Assembly: GCA_964579735.1 (NCBI GenBank)
Contig: CAZOHH010000002.1
Span: forward strand, 54,982-118,981
DNA from: CAILLO01 sp964579735
GTDB taxonomy: Bacteria > Bacillota > Clostridia > Saccharofermentanales > UBA5734
Direction of reading: 5' to 3'
DNA length: 64,000 nt
Part shown: in pieces, positions 25,132-34,317 of the stretch
Numbering within the stretch: position 1 is the stretch's first letter
How the letters are laid out: each line of letters begins with the position of its first letter
The notes under the pieces: generated by a model
The model's input: the letters and a program-made list of their open reading frames with translations, nothing else
The model's database searches: none
Told to the model about the DNA's origin: nothing
Program-made: the position numbers and the translations under genes

Positions 25132-27646
25132 TGGCAGCCTCCTCCTTGAGGTCGAGCACCTCGATGGCCCACTCCCTGATCTTGAATTTCTGGACCTTGC
25201 CGCTGGCCGTCATGGGGAAGGAGTCGACGAAGCGAACGTAGCGCGGTGTCTTGTGCCGGGCCATGTGCGACCGAACGTATTCCTTGACTTCATCTTCCGT
25301 AAGTGACGCACCGTCCTTGAGGACGATGGCAGCAAGGACCTCTTCCCCATATCGATGGTCGGGCACTCCGACGCATTGGACATCCTTGACAGCGGGGTGC
25401 GAGTAAAGGAACTCTTCGATTTCCTTCGGATAGAGGTTCTCCCCTCCCCGTATGATCATGTCCTTCATGCGGCCGGTGATCTTGAAATACCCCTGCTCGT
25501 CCATCATGGAGAGATCGCCGGTGTGAAGCCAGCCTTCCGCATCGATTGCGGAGGAAGTGGCTTCCGGCATGCGATAGTATCCCTTCATGACATTGTATCC
25601 CCGCACGACGAATTCTCCGTTTGTTCCGGGAGGCACCGGGAGATTCGTGGCTGGGTCGACGATGCGGCACTCCATGCCGGGCAGGACTCGACCCACGGTG
25701 GAGACACGACGCTCCAGGGTGTCATCGGTGCGCGTCTGCGTGCAGACGGGAGAGGATTCGGTCTGTCCGAAGGCGATGGTGATTTCGCTTGCATGCATGC
25801 GGGAGATGACCTGCTTCATGACTTCGATCGGACATGGTGAACCCGCCATGATGCCGGTGCGGAGCGAGGTAAGGTCATAGAGGGAGAAGTCGGGGTGATC
25901 CAGGACCGCGATGAACATCGTGGGAACTCCCTGCATGCCCGTGCAACGCTCGGCGTTGATGGCCTGGAGGCACTTGAGAGGTTGGAAGAAATCGAGAGGG
26001 ACCATCGTGGCGCCATGTGTGACGCAGGCGAGGATGCTGAGGACGAGACCGAAGCAATGGAAGAATGGGACAGGGATCAGAAGCCTGTCATCGGTCGAAA
26101 GACGCATGCAGTCTCCGATCGAGGCCGCGTTGTTCACGATGTTGAAGTGAGTCAGCATGACGCCCTTGGGAAAGCCGGTCGTTCCGGACGTGTACTGCAT
26201 GTTGATGACATCATGCGGGGAGAGGGTGCGACCGATGCGTGCGACTTCTCCAGGATCCGTCGAAGACCCGAGGGAAAGAACCTCCTGCCAGGAATAAGAA
26301 CCTGCGTACGGAACCGGGTCGATGCAGACGACGCGGCGCAGCAGGGGAAGTCGCGAGCTTTCAAGTCGCCCAGGCGTGGAATGTTGAAGTTCAGGACATA
26401 TTTCAGCAAGCGTACCCAGGTAGTTCGTGCCCTTGAAGCCTTCCATCAGGATCAACGTCGAGGAGTCGGACTGACGAAGGAGGTATTCGAGTTCGAAGAC
26501 CTTGTAGCTGGTGTTGACCGTAACGAGAATCGCGCCGATGCGCGCCGTGGCGAAAAGGACGAGCAGCCACTCGGGTCGGTTCGTGGCCCAGATCGCGACG
26601 TGGTCACCGGTGCGGATGCCTATGGAGAGCAGTCCACGGGCCGTGGCGTCGACTTCTTCCAGAAACTCCGAATAGCTTCTGCGGTAGGGTCTATCGGTGT
26701 AGACCACGGCAGGTTGGTCGGGGAAACGGGTGGCGATGTCTTCAAGCAGACCTCCCACGGTGAGGTCCAGAAATCGAGTGGATTCCTGACCAAGGGCGAT
26801 GTCTCCAGGGCCATTCGCCAAGGAAGGCGCTGGAGTCGTGCCGGCAAGGGTCCTTCGCATGTACTCCGCGAAGTGGGGAAACACCACGGCGGCATCCTCG
26901 AGGTCCCGGCTCCAGCGCTTGACCCATTCGAAGGAGACGGTGCCTTCGAAACCTCGGACGATCAATCGGGAAAGGGCGTCGGCGATGGGTACATCTCCAT
27001 AGCCGGTCATCCGATAGCGGATCCGTCCATTTTCGAGGACGGAGTCCTTGACGTGCACATAACGGACAAGATCACCGAGATTGTGGAGGGTCATCTCCGG
27101 AGACTCCCCGAAAAAGCGGAAGGTGTGGTGGATGTCCCAGAGGACCGCGACAGCCGGAGACGCGACACGGTCGATCAGCCGGCGGAGGCGCATGGAATCC
27201 CCGAATGCTCCGTTGGTCTCCACGAGAAGCACGACGCCTTTCAGCAGGGCGTGGGCCGCGAGCGATACCATCGGAGTGGTGATCGCGATGTCGTCGACGG
27301 CAGCCGTGGGTTGCGGATTCCGATCGGCAAGGATGCGGACGAAACGACAACCGATGCTTGCGGCGAGGTCGATGGAATCGAAACCTTCTTCGAGACAAGC
27401 TGGGGACGTCGTCGCTTCCGTCAGGCAGCACGAGGAGGAAATGCAGGAGATTCCGATGCCGAGGGAGGAAAGGCGATGCAGCGTCGCCTGCTTCTCAGTC
27501 GGGCGGAAGGGTGCGGTGCGGGAGGCGATGAGTTCCTGGCCTACGCCGCGGATTTCGATTCCATCGAACGCGAGGTCCTTCGCCATGGTTACGATTTCGT
27601 CCCAGGACCAGTCCGGGCAACCCAAAGTGGAGAAGGCGGTCTTCAT
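25118..27646 (-). CDS. Fusion of TIM-barrel sugar isomerase/epimerase-like domain and acyl-CoA synthetase
   Basis: A single 842-residue frame with two domains. Residues 1 to about 268 resemble xylose isomerase-like TIM barrels (sugar phosphate isomerase/epimerase); likely metal ligands E143, D171, H198 and E240 are kept in order. A linker of about 25 residues leads to an AMP-forming acyl-CoA synthetase (about 295-842). It has YTSGTTGFPKG at 485-495, FGQTESSP, GWLHTGDLSMMDEQGYF, and the catalytic lysine near the end in ASGKVQK. The ligase half is closest in style to medium/long-chain fatty acyl-CoA ligases. What the barrel does is unknown. GGAGG precedes the ATG; a DUF1624 acyltransferase-like gene overlaps the 3' end. 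Confidence 0.9.
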   Translation of the reverse strand: MKTAFSTLGCPDWSWDEIVTMAKDLAFDGIEIRGVGQELIASRTAPFRPTEKQATLHRLSSLGIGISCISSSCCLTEATTSPACLEEGFDSIDLAASIGCRFVRILADRNPQPTAAVDDIAITTPMVSLAAHALLKGVVLLVETNGAFGDSMRLRRLIDRVASPAVAVLWDIHHTFRFFGESPEMTLHNLGDLVRYVHVKDSVLENGRIRYRMTGYGDVPIADALSRLIVRGFEGTVSFEWVKRWSRDLEDAAVVFPHFAEYMRRTLAGTTPAPSLANGPGDIALGQESTRFLDLTVGGLLEDIATRFPDQPAVVYTDRPYRRSYSEFLEEVDATARGLLSIGIRTGDHVAIWATNRPEWLLVLFATARIGAILVTVNTSYKVFELEYLLRQSDSSTLILMEGFKGTNYLGTLAEICPELQHSTPGRLESSRLPLLRRVVCIDPVPYAGSYSWQEVLSLGSSTDPGEVARIGRTLSPHDVINMQYTSGTTGFPKGVMLTHFNIVNNAASIGDCMRLSTDDRLLIPVPFFHCFGLVLSILACVTHGATMVPLDFFQPLKCLQAINAERCTGMQGVPTMFIAVLDHPDFSLYDLTSLRTGIMAGSPCPIEVMKQVISRMHASEITIAFGQTESSPVCTQTRTDDTLERRVSTVGRVLPGMECRIVDPATNLPVPPGTNGEFVVRGYNVMKGYYRMPEATSSAIDAEGWLHTGDLSMMDEQGYFKITGRMKDMIIRGGENLYPKEIEEFLYSHPAVKDVQCVGVPDHRYGEEVLAAIVLKDGASLTEDEVKEYVRSHMARHKTPRYVRFVDSFPMTASGKVQKFKIREWAIEVLDLKEEAAIETA

Positions 27647-27664
27647 GGGGTTCCTCCTTGGCGA

Positions 27665-28507
27665 TCAGTCGACGAGCGTTGCGATTCCCTGCTCTGGAGA
27701 GCAGAGAGCTGCACCTATGGCGGTTGCGTACTCCGCATCGCGAGGGATGAGGAATTCCGTGGAGAAGAGCTCTGCAAGGCCGTCGAAGATCTTGCGGGCC
27801 TGGGGGACGATGGTCAGGTTTCCTGTGAGGACGACCTTCAACGGTGTGCGTTCGCGTGCCACCATCACGGCCATCACGCCTATTGTCTGGAAAACGAGGT
27901 TGACGATTCCCAGCGCGACATCTTCTCGACTCGCGCCATCGGAGATGCGGCCGAAATTGGATGCGGTCGCATTCGAGGTCAAACCAGGAATCTCGTCCTT
28001 CGTGATGTCCCCTATCATCAAATCGACCTGGGAAATGTCGCCCGATGCGGCCAGCTCGACGAGCATGTCGAAATCACGGACGTTCAGCATGCGGTTCGCC
28101 AAACCCAGCAGCGTTCCGCCACCGACGCCGGTTCCACCGATATGGCGTATACCGGCGGAATCAGCTTTCACGAAGGCAGTTCCCGTACCCATGCTGACGA
28201 CGACGGCTTCCTTTTGTCCGGAGAGTCGAAGACCACCGAGGCCGATCGCGAGGAATTCGGGCACACGGATGGTGCGCAACCCAAGAAGTTCTCCTCTAAG
28301 GAACGAGGAGCCCACGCCTGTCACCATGACGCGGTCGAGCATGCCGAGCTCAAGGCGATTGACGCTGAGGAACTTGCCCAAAGCACCGAAAGCCGACGCG
28401 ACGGGGTCCGTGGCCTTGACAAGGATAGGGGCAACGATTTCGTCTTTCCTCAGACCGACGATTTTGGTCGTGCTGCCACCGATATCGAGACCGATTACCA
28501 TTCCCAT
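27665..28507 (-). CDS. coaW: Type II pantothenate kinase CoaW
   Basis: A 280-residue ASKHA-fold kinase that phosphorylates pantothenate, the first step in CoA synthesis. The phosphate-1 loop is GLDIGGSTTKI near the N-terminus, MGTGTAF and GGTGVGGGTLLGL lie mid-protein, and VVLTGNL comes towards the end, all typical of the type II family found in staphylococci and some Clostridia. Some family members could act on other substrates. ATG at 28507 has GGAGG 6 bases upstream; a second in-frame ATG is at 28501. It precedes the acyl-CoA synthetase fusion by 18 bases, so CoA supply and use are adjacent. Confidence 0.9.
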   Translation of the reverse strand: MGMVIGLDIGGSTTKIVGLRKDEIVAPILVKATDPVASAFGALGKFLSVNRLELGMLDRVMVTGVGSSFLRGELLGLRTIRVPEFLAIGLGGLRLSGQKEAVVVSMGTGTAFVKADSAGIRHIGGTGVGGGTLLGLANRMLNVRDFDMLVELAASGDISQVDLMIGDITKDEIPGLTSNATASNFGRISDGASREDVALGIVNLVFQTIGVMAVMVARERTPLKVVLTGNLTIVPQARKIFDGLAELFSTEFLIPRDAEYATAIGAALCSPEQGIATLVD

Positions 28508-28535
28508 GGGGGACCTCCCTCATTCCACCGTTCGA

Positions 28536-29585
28536 TCATTCGAACCGGTGACGCGCATCGAAGTGACGATAAATGGCTGATGCAATTACCTTGCCGATGC
28601 CTCCACCGATTCGAGCAATGCGAACGGGCATCCGGCTGGAGATCTTGCGGTGGGTGATGGGGTGGTTCCGATGGATCCATTGAATCAATTCGACCTTTTT
28701 CCGCTCCCTGTCGTCCCGTGCACTGAGGGTGAGGGTACCGAGGGTCGTCGAAAGGAAGGCTGCTAGCGTTCTCTCGAGGTAGGACTCGAGCAGATGGGGA
28801 ATCCCCTGAGGGAAATGCTCGAATGCGGATACCAGATAACGTGTCACACGCAAGCGGTCTTCCGTTCGAAGGAGGGCCTCGTCGTAGGAGTCGGACGGGG
28901 CGGTGCGGTCGATATGGTGGATGTTGAGCGGTTCGGCGAGATGGTAGAGAAGCTTAGAATATGCCAAAGGAAGAAACGCATAGAGACTTCCGACATGGAA
29001 TATCCGTGCCGGAAGGTGAAGACCGGGCCGGATGATCAAGCTTCTGCGGAATACAAGCGACGCCTTCGCCAAAGATGCGGTCTGAAGGGATCGAGAGGTC
29101 TCGTCCCACGAAAAGGTCCGTTCTACGGGTAGCGCTGTTCCGAAAGTCCTGGGATAATCCCGCCCATTTCGTTCGTCGTGCAGGATACGATCCAGCACGA
29201 GCACATCCAGCGCGATGCCATGGTCTTCGAGCCAGCGCAGAAGCGCGGTGACTTTTCGGAGAGTGGATGGAACGACCTCATCGTAGCTTTCGAGGACGAA
29301 CATATAGGTTCCCGTGGCCCGATTCATGGCGAAGTCTATCGAGGAGTTGTGGTCTTCATCCGTCTTGCAAAGGATAAGAAGCGAGTTGCGACGCATCGCG
29401 TAGTCATTGGCCAACAAGGAATCCGTTTCGATGGATCCGTCGTCGATGACCAGGATCTCGAGGTCACGATCGGGCACCGATTCCCTGGAGTCTGTCAGGG
29501 AATCCAGGCAGCGGGTCACTTGCCCCTGCCTGTTGTTGAGCGGTACGACGACGGTCAATATGGGAGTGGAACCGCCAGGCTGCAT
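28536..29585 (-). CDS. Family 2 glycosyltransferase
   Basis: A 349-residue GT-A fold transferase. The N-terminus has LTVVVPLNN and EILVIDDGS, the usual nucleotide-sugar-binding start of GT2. The expected DxD region is less clear (VLESYDEV). A basic C-terminal tail (residues about 300-349) could touch the membrane. Acceptor and donor are unknown; wall or exopolysaccharide synthesis is only a guess from the family. GGAGGTG lies 5 bases before the ATG. It leads the run to hemZ and has its own promoter candidate at 29608-29616. Confidence 0.85.
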   Translation of the reverse strand: MQPGGSTPILTVVVPLNNRQGQVTRCLDSLTDSRESVPDRDLEILVIDDGSIETDSLLANDYAMRRNSLLILCKTDEDHNSSIDFAMNRATGTYMFVLESYDEVVPSTLRKVTALLRWLEDHGIALDVLVLDRILHDERNGRDYPRTFGTALPVERTFSWDETSRSLQTASLAKASLVFRRSLIIRPGLHLPARIFHVGSLYAFLPLAYSKLLYHLAEPLNIHHIDRTAPSDSYDEALLRTEDRLRVTRYLVSAFEHFPQGIPHLLESYLERTLAAFLSTTLGTLTLSARDDRERKKVELIQWIHRNHPITHRKISSRMPVRIARIGGGIGKVIASAIYRHFDARHRFE

Positions 29586-29607
29586 GCAGGCACCTCCGAG
29601 TCAGATG

Positions 29608-29616
29608 ATTATAACA
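29608..29616 (-). promoter_or_regulatory. Extended -10 promoter of the glycosyltransferase-hemZ run
   Basis: The minus strand reads TGTTATAAT, a complete extended -10 element, 22 bases before the glycosyltransferase ATG and just after a hairpin that likely ends the sepF transcript. No -35 match is seen. Confidence 0.6.
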
Positions 29617-29620
29617 TAGG

Positions 29621-29657
29621 GAAACGGAAGGACGGAGGTCCCGAGAGGCCTCCGTCC
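29621..29657 (-). terminator. Likely terminator after sepF
   Basis: On the minus strand GGACGGAGG (29657-29649) pairs with CCTCCGTCC (29638-29630) as a perfect 9-bp stem with a 10-base loop, followed by TTCCGTTTC. The tail is only partly T-rich. It lies 47 bases after the sepF stop. Confidence 0.6.
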
Positions 29658-29704
29658 CTGTATGTGCGATGAGATGGATAGGTAGGAACGTATGTCCAGT
29701 CAAG

Positions 29705-30190
29705 TCAATAGGCGGCGGGAATACCTTGACTGCGAACGTATTCGGTGGCATCGGCTCCATTGTCGTCGACGAGCGCCGTGTTGCGAGGAACTGCGACGAA
29801 TATCACAGGGGAGACCTTGTGGACGGAGCCTTCGAGTGCGAATGTCGCGCCTGTGATGAAATCGATGACGCGTTGTGCGACCTTCTGGTCGATTCGCTCG
29901 AAATTGCAGATCACGGTTCGCCCTGCTCGAAGATGGTTGCAGGCTTCCTGAGCGGTGTCTATGGCACCAGGCTGCATGATGATGACTTGAGGTCCTGTCG
30001 GGATACGCATATCGACCACTTTTCCTGGACGGCGGAAAAGTCCGCCGCGATCCCGGGAAGTTTCGTTGGGTATGGAAATCTCCGGGGTGGGCTCCATCGT
30101 TTCCTCCGCTGAGAACTCGTCGTCCTGGTATGGGTCCTGAGAATCCCATCCGGTCACCCGGTTGAAGATGTTCTTGATGAATTCAGCCAT
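29705..30190 (-). CDS. sepF: Cell division protein SepF
   Basis: SepF helps anchor FtsZ to the membrane and align protofilaments at the division septum of Gram-positive bacteria. The 161-residue protein has the amphipathic membrane-binding N-terminus (MAEFIKNIFNRVTGW), an acidic linker, and a C-terminal SepF domain (about residues 65-150) with VVDMRIPTGPQVIIMQP and VIDFITGATFALEG. The start is ATG at 30190 behind GAGGAGG; the in-frame sequence beyond it overlaps the promoter and yggS. The order yggS then sepF is conserved in Gram-positive bacteria. Confidence 0.95.
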   Translation of the reverse strand: MAEFIKNIFNRVTGWDSQDPYQDDEFSAEETMEPTPEISIPNETSRDRGGLFRRPGKVVDMRIPTGPQVIIMQPGAIDTAQEACNHLRAGRTVICNFERIDQKVAQRVIDFITGATFALEGSVHKVSPVIFVAVPRNTALVDDNGADATEYVRSQGIPAAY

Positions 30191-30229
30191 TTCGCTTCCT
30201 CCTCTGGAGACGAAGTCGTCCCATACGTG

Positions 30230-30258
30230 ATTATAGGAGGCATGAGGGTGGGAAACAA
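30230..30258 (-). promoter_or_regulatory. Promoter of sepF
   Basis: On the minus strand TTGTTT and a perfect TATAAT are 17 bases apart, between the yggS stop and the sepF start. sepF can therefore be made separately from the ior-yggS run upstream. Confidence 0.55.
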
Positions 30259-30308
30259 CGCCTCGGGGAAGATGTAAGCCACATGTAACCGCGCGGAAAC
30301 AAGTCGGT

Positions 30309-31040
30309 TCAGACGTTGGGAGAACGGCCACCGAATATGGCCGTGCCGATCCTGACGTGCGTTGCACCGCAAGCGATGGCGACAGGATAATCGTGGCTCA
30401 TTCCCATCGAAAGGACATCGAAGGTCTCCGCGGCATCGGTAGCCATTCGGGTCCGTAGCCGTTCATGGAGATCTGCAAGTCCTGCAAAGACAGGACGCAC
30501 GTGTTCAGGATCATCGACCGGTTGCGCCATCGTCATGAGGCCTCGAACGCGTATGCCGGGCATGGCGGAGGCGATATCGAACGACCGGGGGAAATCGGTC
30601 TCGTCGAAGCCATGCTTGGTGAGCTCATGAGAAAGATTGACCTGAAGCAGGATGTCGGTCACGACATTCCGGGACACCGACCGGTCGGAAATCTCCTTGA
30701 GGAGGTCGAGTCCGTCGACCGAATGGATCATCGCGACACGTCCGACCACGTATTTGACCTTGTTCTTCTGCAAGGACCCGATCAGATGCCATCGAGGCTC
30801 GAGACCCGCCGCATGGAATGCGTCGGCCTTGGCCACGAGTTCCTGGACTCGATTCTCTCCAAGGTCGTGTGCACCGGCACGAAAGGCCTCCATGGCATCT
30901 TCCACGGGGAATCCCTTCGTAACCGCGATCAACGTGACCGATTCGGGCGCACGTCCGCAAGATGCCGCGACTTCGCCGATTCGCGCGCAAACGTCCGCAT
31001 GATGTTCGGAGATCTTGCCGAAGGCAGGCATCGAATTCAT
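30309..31040 (-). CDS. yggS: PLP homeostasis protein YggS/YlmE
   Basis: A 243-residue YggS/PROSC-family protein. It binds pyridoxal phosphate on K42 (VTKGFP), is not known to catalyse a reaction, and helps balance PLP and amino-acid pools. Other family marks are LGENRVQEL, WHLIGSLQKNK and LSMGMSHDYPVAI, and the length is normal. Its ATG overlaps the stop of the HlyD-like gene (ATGA). It is followed by sepF, the usual Gram-positive arrangement. Confidence 0.95.
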   Translation of the reverse strand: MNSMPAFGKISEHHADVCARIGEVAASCGRAPESVTLIAVTKGFPVEDAMEAFRAGAHDLGENRVQELVAKADAFHAAGLEPRWHLIGSLQKNKVKYVVGRVAMIHSVDGLDLLKEISDRSVSRNVVTDILLQVNLSHELTKHGFDETDFPRSFDIASAMPGIRVRGLMTMAQPVDDPEHVRPVFAGLADLHERLRTRMATDAAETFDVLSMGMSHDYPVAIACGATHVRIGTAIFGGRSPNV

Positions 31041-32449
31041 CCGATTACCTCCCCTTCTTCAATGGAGGCGGGATCCACGACGAGAATGCCGTTTTCAACG
31101 ACCTTGTAGAGTGAATCGGGGAGCGGTTCGATGATGGCTTCATCGCGGTCGTATGCCAGAACCCGGACATATGCCGTACGAACATATCCTCCCGTGACCA
31201 TCTTGAGAGATGCGGTACGCAGATTCCGGTCGAACGCCACGAAGGAGGAAACGGAAACCTTGAGCCCCTGATCGGTTTCGCGGACCACGACGAGATCTTG
31301 CGTGCGCCGGTCCGAGAATCGTTCGAGCAGCAGGTCGGTGCGGAACACCAGGAGAACTCCGGATTCGGTATTCTCCGACCGCTTGACTTGCGCGCGGATG
31401 GATCCTGTACCGTCCGATGGGAATTGGAGAGTCTGGAAGCTTCCTTTAAGGAACGCGGAGGCATCAACACCCGTGGCGAGAAGGACGAAATGCTGGTATG
31501 GACCTTCGATGGTCTTCAATACAGGGGTCCCCGATTCCAGCTCCTTCATCGTATCGACCCGACGTGAGATGATGTCGATATGGGACAGGACTTCCTCCGC
31601 ACGGATGGAATCGACTGAGCTGGAATCCAGAATGCCTTCCAGACCATCCGTTTCGTATGCGACGATGCCGGGTTTGGATGCGGTCAGCGCGGCAGACTCC
31701 AGCCCGAGGGACGTTTCCAGAGAACTCTTCTCCGCCTGCAGCTGATCGAGACGCGAGTCGTTGAAATCGATCGTAGAAAGGTCGTTGTTGCGGAGTCCGA
31801 TGAGAATGCCGATGGAAGCGGAAACCCGTGCGACGCCGTTCAGGTCTGACCTGTCCGTGGCCCTGCGGATGCGGTCTGCGAGGGTCGATAGGTCCTGGTC
31901 CGTCTCGTCGAAGATGGCTCGAGCTGCCTGCCCTTTTCCACGGAGCAACAGATCGCGCTGGAGGTCGGCGATCTGCTGCTCGATCTGCTGCAGGTCCTTC
32001 AGCGTCTTGATTCCGTCTTGAGGCGTCACATATGCCAAAAGGCCTCTCGCGGGGACACGTGCTCCTTCGGTCGCCATAGGTCGGAAGAAGCCCTTGGCGT
32101 TCGATACGTATACCGTTTCCTCTCGGACGATCAAGGCCGTCGCCGAATAGGTCTTCTCCAGGGAGCCGGTGCGAATGAATTCGAGTCGAGGCCTTGGCGC
32201 TGCCCCGCGGATGAGGACGATGGCAACGAAGATCGCCGTACCGAGAAGGAGAATCACGGATACAAGCGTCAGGAATGCCTTGAAACGGGCTTTCCGGGCA
32301 TCGATGCGTTTCAGGTTCTCGCCCATGTGCGCATGCGGTCCTGGACTTGTCGTCGTGGGGGGTACACGGCGAGGATGTCGTTCCATGATTCTATGCGATT
32401 GTCCGGAACCATCGGAGCCAATGGGCTTTCCAGGTCCGTTAATTGCCAT
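31037..32449 (-). CDS. HlyD-like membrane-anchored protein
   Basis: A 470-residue protein with a proline-rich cytoplasmic N-terminus, one membrane helix (about residues 58-80), then an outer region. The outer region has short helical stretches (LKDLQQIEQQIADLQRDLLL and LDQLQAEKSSLETSL) and beta-rich parts. This resembles HlyD/membrane-fusion-type proteins found upstream of yggS-sepF in Clostridia, where a role in the division or envelope region is suspected but not shown. No partner transporter gene is next to it, which argues against an efflux pump. GGAGGT precedes the ATG; it starts 3 bases after the gamma-lyase-like gene. Confidence 0.8.
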   Translation of the reverse strand: MAINGPGKPIGSDGSGQSHRIMERHPRRVPPTTTSPGPHAHMGENLKRIDARKARFKAFLTLVSVILLLGTAIFVAIVLIRGAAPRPRLEFIRTGSLEKTYSATALIVREETVYVSNAKGFFRPMATEGARVPARGLLAYVTPQDGIKTLKDLQQIEQQIADLQRDLLLRGKGQAARAIFDETDQDLSTLADRIRRATDRSDLNGVARVSASIGILIGLRNNDLSTIDFNDSRLDQLQAEKSSLETSLGLESAALTASKPGIVAYETDGLEGILDSSSVDSIRAEEVLSHIDIISRRVDTMKELESGTPVLKTIEGPYQHFVLLATGVDASAFLKGSFQTLQFPSDGTGSIRAQVKRSENTESGVLLVFRTDLLLERFSDRRTQDLVVVRETDQGLKVSVSSFVAFDRNLRTASLKMVTGGYVRTAYVRVLAYDRDEAIIEPLPDSLYKVVENGILVVDPASIEEGEVIG

Positions 32450-32452
32450 TTT

Positions 32453-33718
32453 CTACCTCCTTGAGACCGGGGTGGCGAGCATGACCGCTGCCTTGACCTG
32501 CTCATAGACCAGGCCCCCCTGCATGAAGACACGGTATGGAGGACGCACGGGACCATCCGCGGATAGCTCCAGGGAGGCGCCCTGGACGAAGGTGCCTGCC
32601 GCCATGATGACGGGATCGGCGTAACCAGGCATGGCCCAGGGTTCCGGAGAGACAAAGGAGTCGACCGGGGACATCGATTGGATGGCGCGGCAGAAACCTA
32701 CCATCGCCTTCTCGTTGCCGAGCACGAGAGACTGGATGATGTCTCCGCGCTCCTCGAAGGGTCCAGGGTCAGCGGCGAGTCCGCAATCCTCGAAGTAGGC
32801 TGCAGCGAAAGCCGCACCCTTCAAGCACTCGGCGACGACATGCGGCGCAAGGAAGAATCCCTGTGCCATCAGTCGGGACAGACCGAGCGTGGGTCCGATA
32901 TGGCTGCCGATTCCCGGAGCCGTCAACCTGGACGCCGCGCGTTCGACAAGATCCCTTCGGCCTGCGACGTAGCCACCGGTCGGGCACAGGCCACCTCCCG
33001 GGTTCTTGATCAGGGATCCGGCCAGAAGGTCTGCGCCTGCCGATCCGGGTTCCATCTCTTCGACGAACTCCCCATAGCAATTGTCCACGAGCACGACCGC
33101 ATTGGATCCGGATGTGCGGATCCGCGAAACCAACTCCCCGATTTCTCGCGTCCGGAGGGATCGCCTACCTGTGTATCCACGAGATTTCTGAATGTAGACC
33201 ATGGCCGGGTGGTCGCCGAGCGCGCCCACGATGGCGTCGAGGTCCAATGAACCATCGGTAAGGAGATCGACTTGGGCATAGCGCACGCCGAAGTCTGCCA
33301 GAGACCCCGCAAGCCCACCCGATGAAGGAGCTATGACCGCGTCCAGGGTATCGTATGGTTTTCCAGTCACCGAAAGGAGGAGGTCTCCAGGACGCAATAC
33401 GCCGAAAAGACACATGGCGATTGCTTGCGTGCCTGCTGCGATCTGGGGGCGGACCAGTGCGGACTCGGTGCCGAAGACCTCGGCGAAGGCGGATTCCAAT
33501 GCCTCCCGACCACGATCGTCGTATCCGTACCCCGTACTTCCTCCAAAGGCGCTTTCACTGACACGCGCGTTGCGCATCGCCTCGAGTACGCGAAGTTGAT
33601 TGTGCTCCCGTACGGTCTCGATCCGAGTGAAGACGGGTTCGATTCGCGTCTGGACGCGCTCCGCCCTTTCAAGTGCGCTTTCAGGGATACCGAGGCGGAG
33701 ATACGTCTCCCTCATCAT
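32453..33718 (-). CDS. PLP-dependent methionine gamma-lyase-family protein (COG4100, YnbB-like)
   Basis: A 421-residue fold-type I PLP enzyme of the group often labelled aluminium resistance protein or methionine gamma-lyase family. AFGGSTGYGYDDRGR near the N-terminus and VLVDNCYGEF are family marks. The probable PLP lysine is in SLIKNPGGGLCPTGGY. Homologues relate to Cys/Met metabolism enzymes, but the substrate is unproven. ATG at 33718 overlaps the iorB stop as ATGA and gives the family's normal length; the longer in-frame reading to 33832 lies inside iorB. It shares a transcript with iorAB, which would fit use of 2-oxo acids from amino-acid breakdown. Confidence 0.88.
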   Translation of the reverse strand: MMRETYLRLGIPESALERAERVQTRIEPVFTRIETVREHNQLRVLEAMRNARVSESAFGGSTGYGYDDRGREALESAFAEVFGTESALVRPQIAAGTQAIAMCLFGVLRPGDLLLSVTGKPYDTLDAVIAPSSGGLAGSLADFGVRYAQVDLLTDGSLDLDAIVGALGDHPAMVYIQKSRGYTGRRSLRTREIGELVSRIRTSGSNAVVLVDNCYGEFVEEMEPGSAGADLLAGSLIKNPGGGLCPTGGYVAGRRDLVERAASRLTAPGIGSHIGPTLGLSRLMAQGFFLAPHVVAECLKGAAFAAAYFEDCGLAADPGPFEERGDIIQSLVLGNEKAMVGFCRAIQSMSPVDSFVSPEPWAMPGYADPVIMAAGTFVQGASLELSADGPVRPPYRVFMQGGLVYEQVKAAVMLATPVSRR

Positions 33719-34317
33719 GTGCAGGCGGCCTCGAATCCAGCGGTGAACGCCAGTCGGTTCGTTGCACGGAACTTTTCTGCGAAGACTCGGTCGAGAGCGT
33801 CCTCGAAGACCTTCCGCTCGATTCCGCTGCATGCCGCCATGGCGCCAAGCATGGCGACATTCAGTGATTTCACGCTGCCAGCCGTTTTCGCCATGCCGCT
33901 GGCATCCATGGACAGTATCCGAGCGCTCTCCCCTGCCACGCGGGATAGCGTCTCAGAGATTCCCTGTGGATATGTCGCCGCACCGATGGAGACGGTCAAC
34001 GGCTGGATGGAGAGCCGATTCACCACCAGCGTCCCGTGCATGGCGAGATAGGGAGCCCACCGCAACGCTTCGAGCTGTTCGAACGCAAGCAGGAAGTCGG
34101 CCTCTCCCGGTTCGATCAGGGGGGAATGTACGCACTTCCCCATGCGTACATAGGTCACGACGCTGCCGCCACGCTGGGACATGCCATGGACTTCGGACAC
34201 CTTGACATCCATTCCGAGCGCCAAGGCGACCTCTCCGAGTACCCGACCCGCCACGAGGGTGCCCTGTCCTCCAACACCGGCGAGGAGAATGTCGAGTTTC
34301 TGCACCGGGCCGCTCAT
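33715..34317 (-). CDS. iorB: Indolepyruvate:ferredoxin oxidoreductase subunit beta IorB
   Basis: The 200-residue gamma-type (POR_G) subunit partner of IorA. LLAGVGGQGTLVAGRVLGE at the start and the HGMSQRGGSVVTYVRMG motif define the family. With IorA it oxidatively decarboxylates aryl pyruvates from aromatic amino acids to aryl-acetyl-CoA, reducing ferredoxin. ATG at 34317 overlaps the iorA stop (ATGA). The sequence is complete; nothing unusual was seen. Confidence 0.94.
   Translation of the reverse strand: MSGPVQKLDILLAGVGGQGTLVAGRVLGEVALALGMDVKVSEVHGMSQRGGSVVTYVRMGKCVHSPLIEPGEADFLLAFEQLEALRWAPYLAMHGTLVVNRLSIQPLTVSIGAATYPQGISETLSRVAGESARILSMDASGMAKTAGSVKSLNVAMLGAMAACSGIERKVFEDALDRVFAEKFRATNRLAFTAGFEAACT

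Noticed and set aside
25895..28657. A 920-codon open frame on the plus strand
   Set aside because: It is antisense to the acyl-CoA synthetase fusion and coaW, has no family match by eye and no start signal.
31037..32449. HlyD-like gene as part of an efflux pump
   Set aside because: No ABC or RND transporter gene is adjacent, and the position before yggS-sepF matches a conserved Gram-positive neighbourhood instead.
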